DNA of 64,000 nucleotides, from positions 1 through 64,000 of the forward strand of contig PBFW01000052.1 in the NCBI GenBank assembly GCA_002719955.1. The letters are read 5' to 3'. The translations under genes were made by a program, and so were the position numbers. Of this stretch, positions 62,889 to 64,000 are shown piece by piece. The notes beneath the pieces were generated by a model. That model was not told where the DNA came from, searched no databases, and saw only the letters and a list, made by a program, of their open reading frames with translations. The DNA comes from Deltaproteobacteria bacterium. Its GTDB lineage: Bacteria; Myxococcota_A; UBA9160; UBA4427. Within the stretch, counting starts at the first letter, position 1. Each line of letters starts with the position of its first letter.

Positions 62889-62965
62889 CCCACCTCCTTT
62901 CTCCGAGAGGTCGTATCACGGGCCGATCGGGTCGACCGCGCGCGGCGTACTCAGAGCGCGCGCAC

Positions 62966-64000
62966 TCATCCCTGCGGCCGGCGCCCCCTCCTGCGCCGCC
63001 GCCTCGAAGAGCGCTTCGGCGGAGTATCGCCCTGAGACGCTACCGCTCGTTTGGAGCGACGTCCGCGCCGCCTCTTCCCACCGCGCTTCTTCTTCGCGCC
63101 TTTCTTCCTGGCCTCTTTCTTCTTGCGGATCGGGTCGAAGAAAGAGGAGGGGCGCGCTGGAACACGGCGACAGGCATCACAAACGCCACATTCTTCCGCG
63201 ATCGGGATCCCAAAATATTCGCCCAGAAGTTCACCGCGGCAGCGTTCGGCAATCGCATAGCGATCGATCGCATCGAGACGCTCGCCATCCTGCTTGCGAA
63301 GCGTTCGCAGTTGTTCACTCAGCCTTCGCGCATGCTGCTTCAATTCCTGGTGCGGCACGAGCGCTTCGATGGATTTTTCACGACCGATCCGGACGAGACC
63401 CGCCGACTCGAACATGGCGACCGCAGCCGCCGTCACCCGCTGTGCAACCCGCGCCGACGCCGCCAGATCGAGTACATCCGGTTCGCGGCCCTCTTCCACA
63501 TAGGCCACTAACGCGTCGGCGACCTGATAGAGCTGCGCGGGCGCGGTCCGGCTCTGACTCAGCAGGAACTCGTGAATCTGTCGATCGACGCCATCGTGCA
63601 AGAGTATGCAGTTCGCGCGCTTCCCGTCGCGGCCGACGCGACCCGCCTCCTGGACGTATTGTTCGATCGAAGCGGGCGTCTGAAAATGGACGACATAGCG
63701 AAAATCGCGCTTGTCGATACCGAGTCCGAAGGCGCTGGTCGCCACCATGACGTTTCGTCTGCCGCTCTTCATGAATTGATCTTGTTGCGCTCGGCGATCG
63801 CTCCCGTTCATACCCCCGTGATAGCGGTTGACGGGGATCTTCATCTGTTTGAGCGCGCCGTAGACGGTGTCGACATCCCGCGTCGTCGAGCAGTAGACGA
63901 TGCCCGGCCGCCGCAAGCGGATCACCAGACGCCCGAGCGCGCGTAGGCGTGCATCGCCGGCGCACTCGATCACTTCGAAGGCGAGGTTGGCTCGATGCGG
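62966..64000 (-). CDS. recQ: RecQ-family DNA helicase, C-terminal part (truncated by window edge)
   Basis: The visible 345 residues are the C-terminal part; the N-terminus lies beyond 64000. Present are the RecA2 domain (VYCSTTRDVDTVYGAL, GMNGSDRRAQQDQF, VMVATSAFGLGIDK), the RecQ zinc-binding segment with its cysteines (RCRGELLGEYFGIPIAEECGVCDAC) and a winged-helix remnant. The last ~60 residues are a very basic lysine-arginine tail (KKKEARKKGAKKKRGGK) not usual in E. coli RecQ, likely DNA binding. It unwinds DNA 3' to 5' in repair. The molybdopterin remnant lies 77 bases downstream of its stop. Confidence 0.93.
   Translation of the reverse strand, partial: PHRANLAFEVIECAGDARLRALGRLVIRLRRPGIVYCSTTRDVDTVYGALKQMKIPVNRYHGGMNGSDRRAQQDQFMKSGRRNVMVATSAFGLGIDKRDFRYVVHFQTPASIEQYVQEAGRVGRDGKRANCILLHDGVDRQIHEFLLSQSRTAPAQLYQVADALVAYVEEGREPDVLDLAASARVAQRVTAAAVAMFESAGLVRIGREKSIEALVPHQELKQHARRLSEQLRTLRKQDGERLDAIDRYAIAERCRGELLGEYFGIPIAEECGVCDACRRVPARPSSFFDPIRKKKEARKKGAKKKRGGKRRRGRRSKRAVASQGDTPPKRSSRRRRRRGRRPQG

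Overview
This is a GC-rich, densely coding bacterial window with no rRNA, tRNA, CRISPR array, insertion sequence or phage gene that I could recognise. About 52 protein-coding genes and two clear gene remnants fill it. The content points to an aerobic or facultative Gram-negative bacterium from the deltaproteobacterial side of the tree (Myxococcota or Binatota-like). Evidence includes outer-membrane style lipoproteins, AsmA, PspA, a sigma-54 response regulator with a textbook sigma-54 promoter, monomeric isocitrate dehydrogenase, a short-chain fatty acid transporter, and many luciferase-like and short-chain dehydrogenase genes of the type seen in steroid, terpenoid and lipid degraders. The phylum is an inference; no marker gene in the window settles it.

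Layout. 0.4-3.8 kb (+): a thiolase-like protein, its DUF35 partner and an acyl-CoA synthetase, resembling the retro-aldolase pair of steroid side-chain degradation. 3.9-9.3 kb (-): a five-gene run of luciferase-like monooxygenase, lipoprotein metallo-beta-lactamase (alkylsulfatase type), thioesterase II, SDR and a second luciferase-like monooxygenase. 9.3-11.7 kb (+): a glyoxalase-fold protein and a GMC oxidoreductase. 11.8-15.9 kb (-): AsmA, a NahK-like kinase and a third luciferase-like enzyme. 16.3-23.4 kb: hydroxysteroid-type SDRs, a zinc alcohol dehydrogenase without the structural zinc site, an SGNH hydrolase, monomeric isocitrate dehydrogenase and a fused two-hotdog enoyl-CoA hydratase. 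23.7-29.6 kb (+): cytochrome P450, APH-type kinase, alpha/beta hydrolase without its nucleophile serine, Rieske oxygenase and a two-domain carboxymuconolactone decarboxylase-like protein, facing a short-chain fatty acid transporter.

31-36.6 kb is an envelope or stress block: a membrane protein, PspA, a von Willebrand factor A protein, and a divergent OmpR-type regulator with its histidine kinase. 36.6-46.8 kb returns to metabolism: a fused CaiB CoA-transferase, an MFS transporter, a tandem double-MarR regulator, a sterol desaturase-family hydroxylase, two SDRs, an NTF2-like protein and another kinase-fold protein. 46.9-50.1 kb holds a DEAD-box helicase, an 850-base hairpin-rich gene-free stretch and a GT8-like glycosyltransferase.

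50.2-55.5 kb is the most coherent regulatory unit: hemN, a two-domain universal stress protein behind a consensus sigma-54 promoter, a histidine kinase whose PAS domain keeps the FixL heme-ligand histidine and oxygen-binding arginine, and an NtrC-type regulator. It reads as an oxygen- or redox-responsive sigma-54 circuit. 55.7-64 kb holds a DUF3604 lipoprotein, a deazaflavin-type nitroreductase remnant broken by two in-frame TGA codons, two more luciferase-like enzymes, a glutathione transferase, a Nudix hydrolase ending in a 17-base tandem repeat, a decayed molybdopterin oxidoreductase fragment and the C-terminal part of RecQ running off the right edge.

Together the enzymes can activate, hydroxylate, dehydrogenate, hydrate and cleave hydrophobic acyl or steroid-like substrates. 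No acyl-CoA dehydrogenase is present, so the pathway must be completed elsewhere in the genome.
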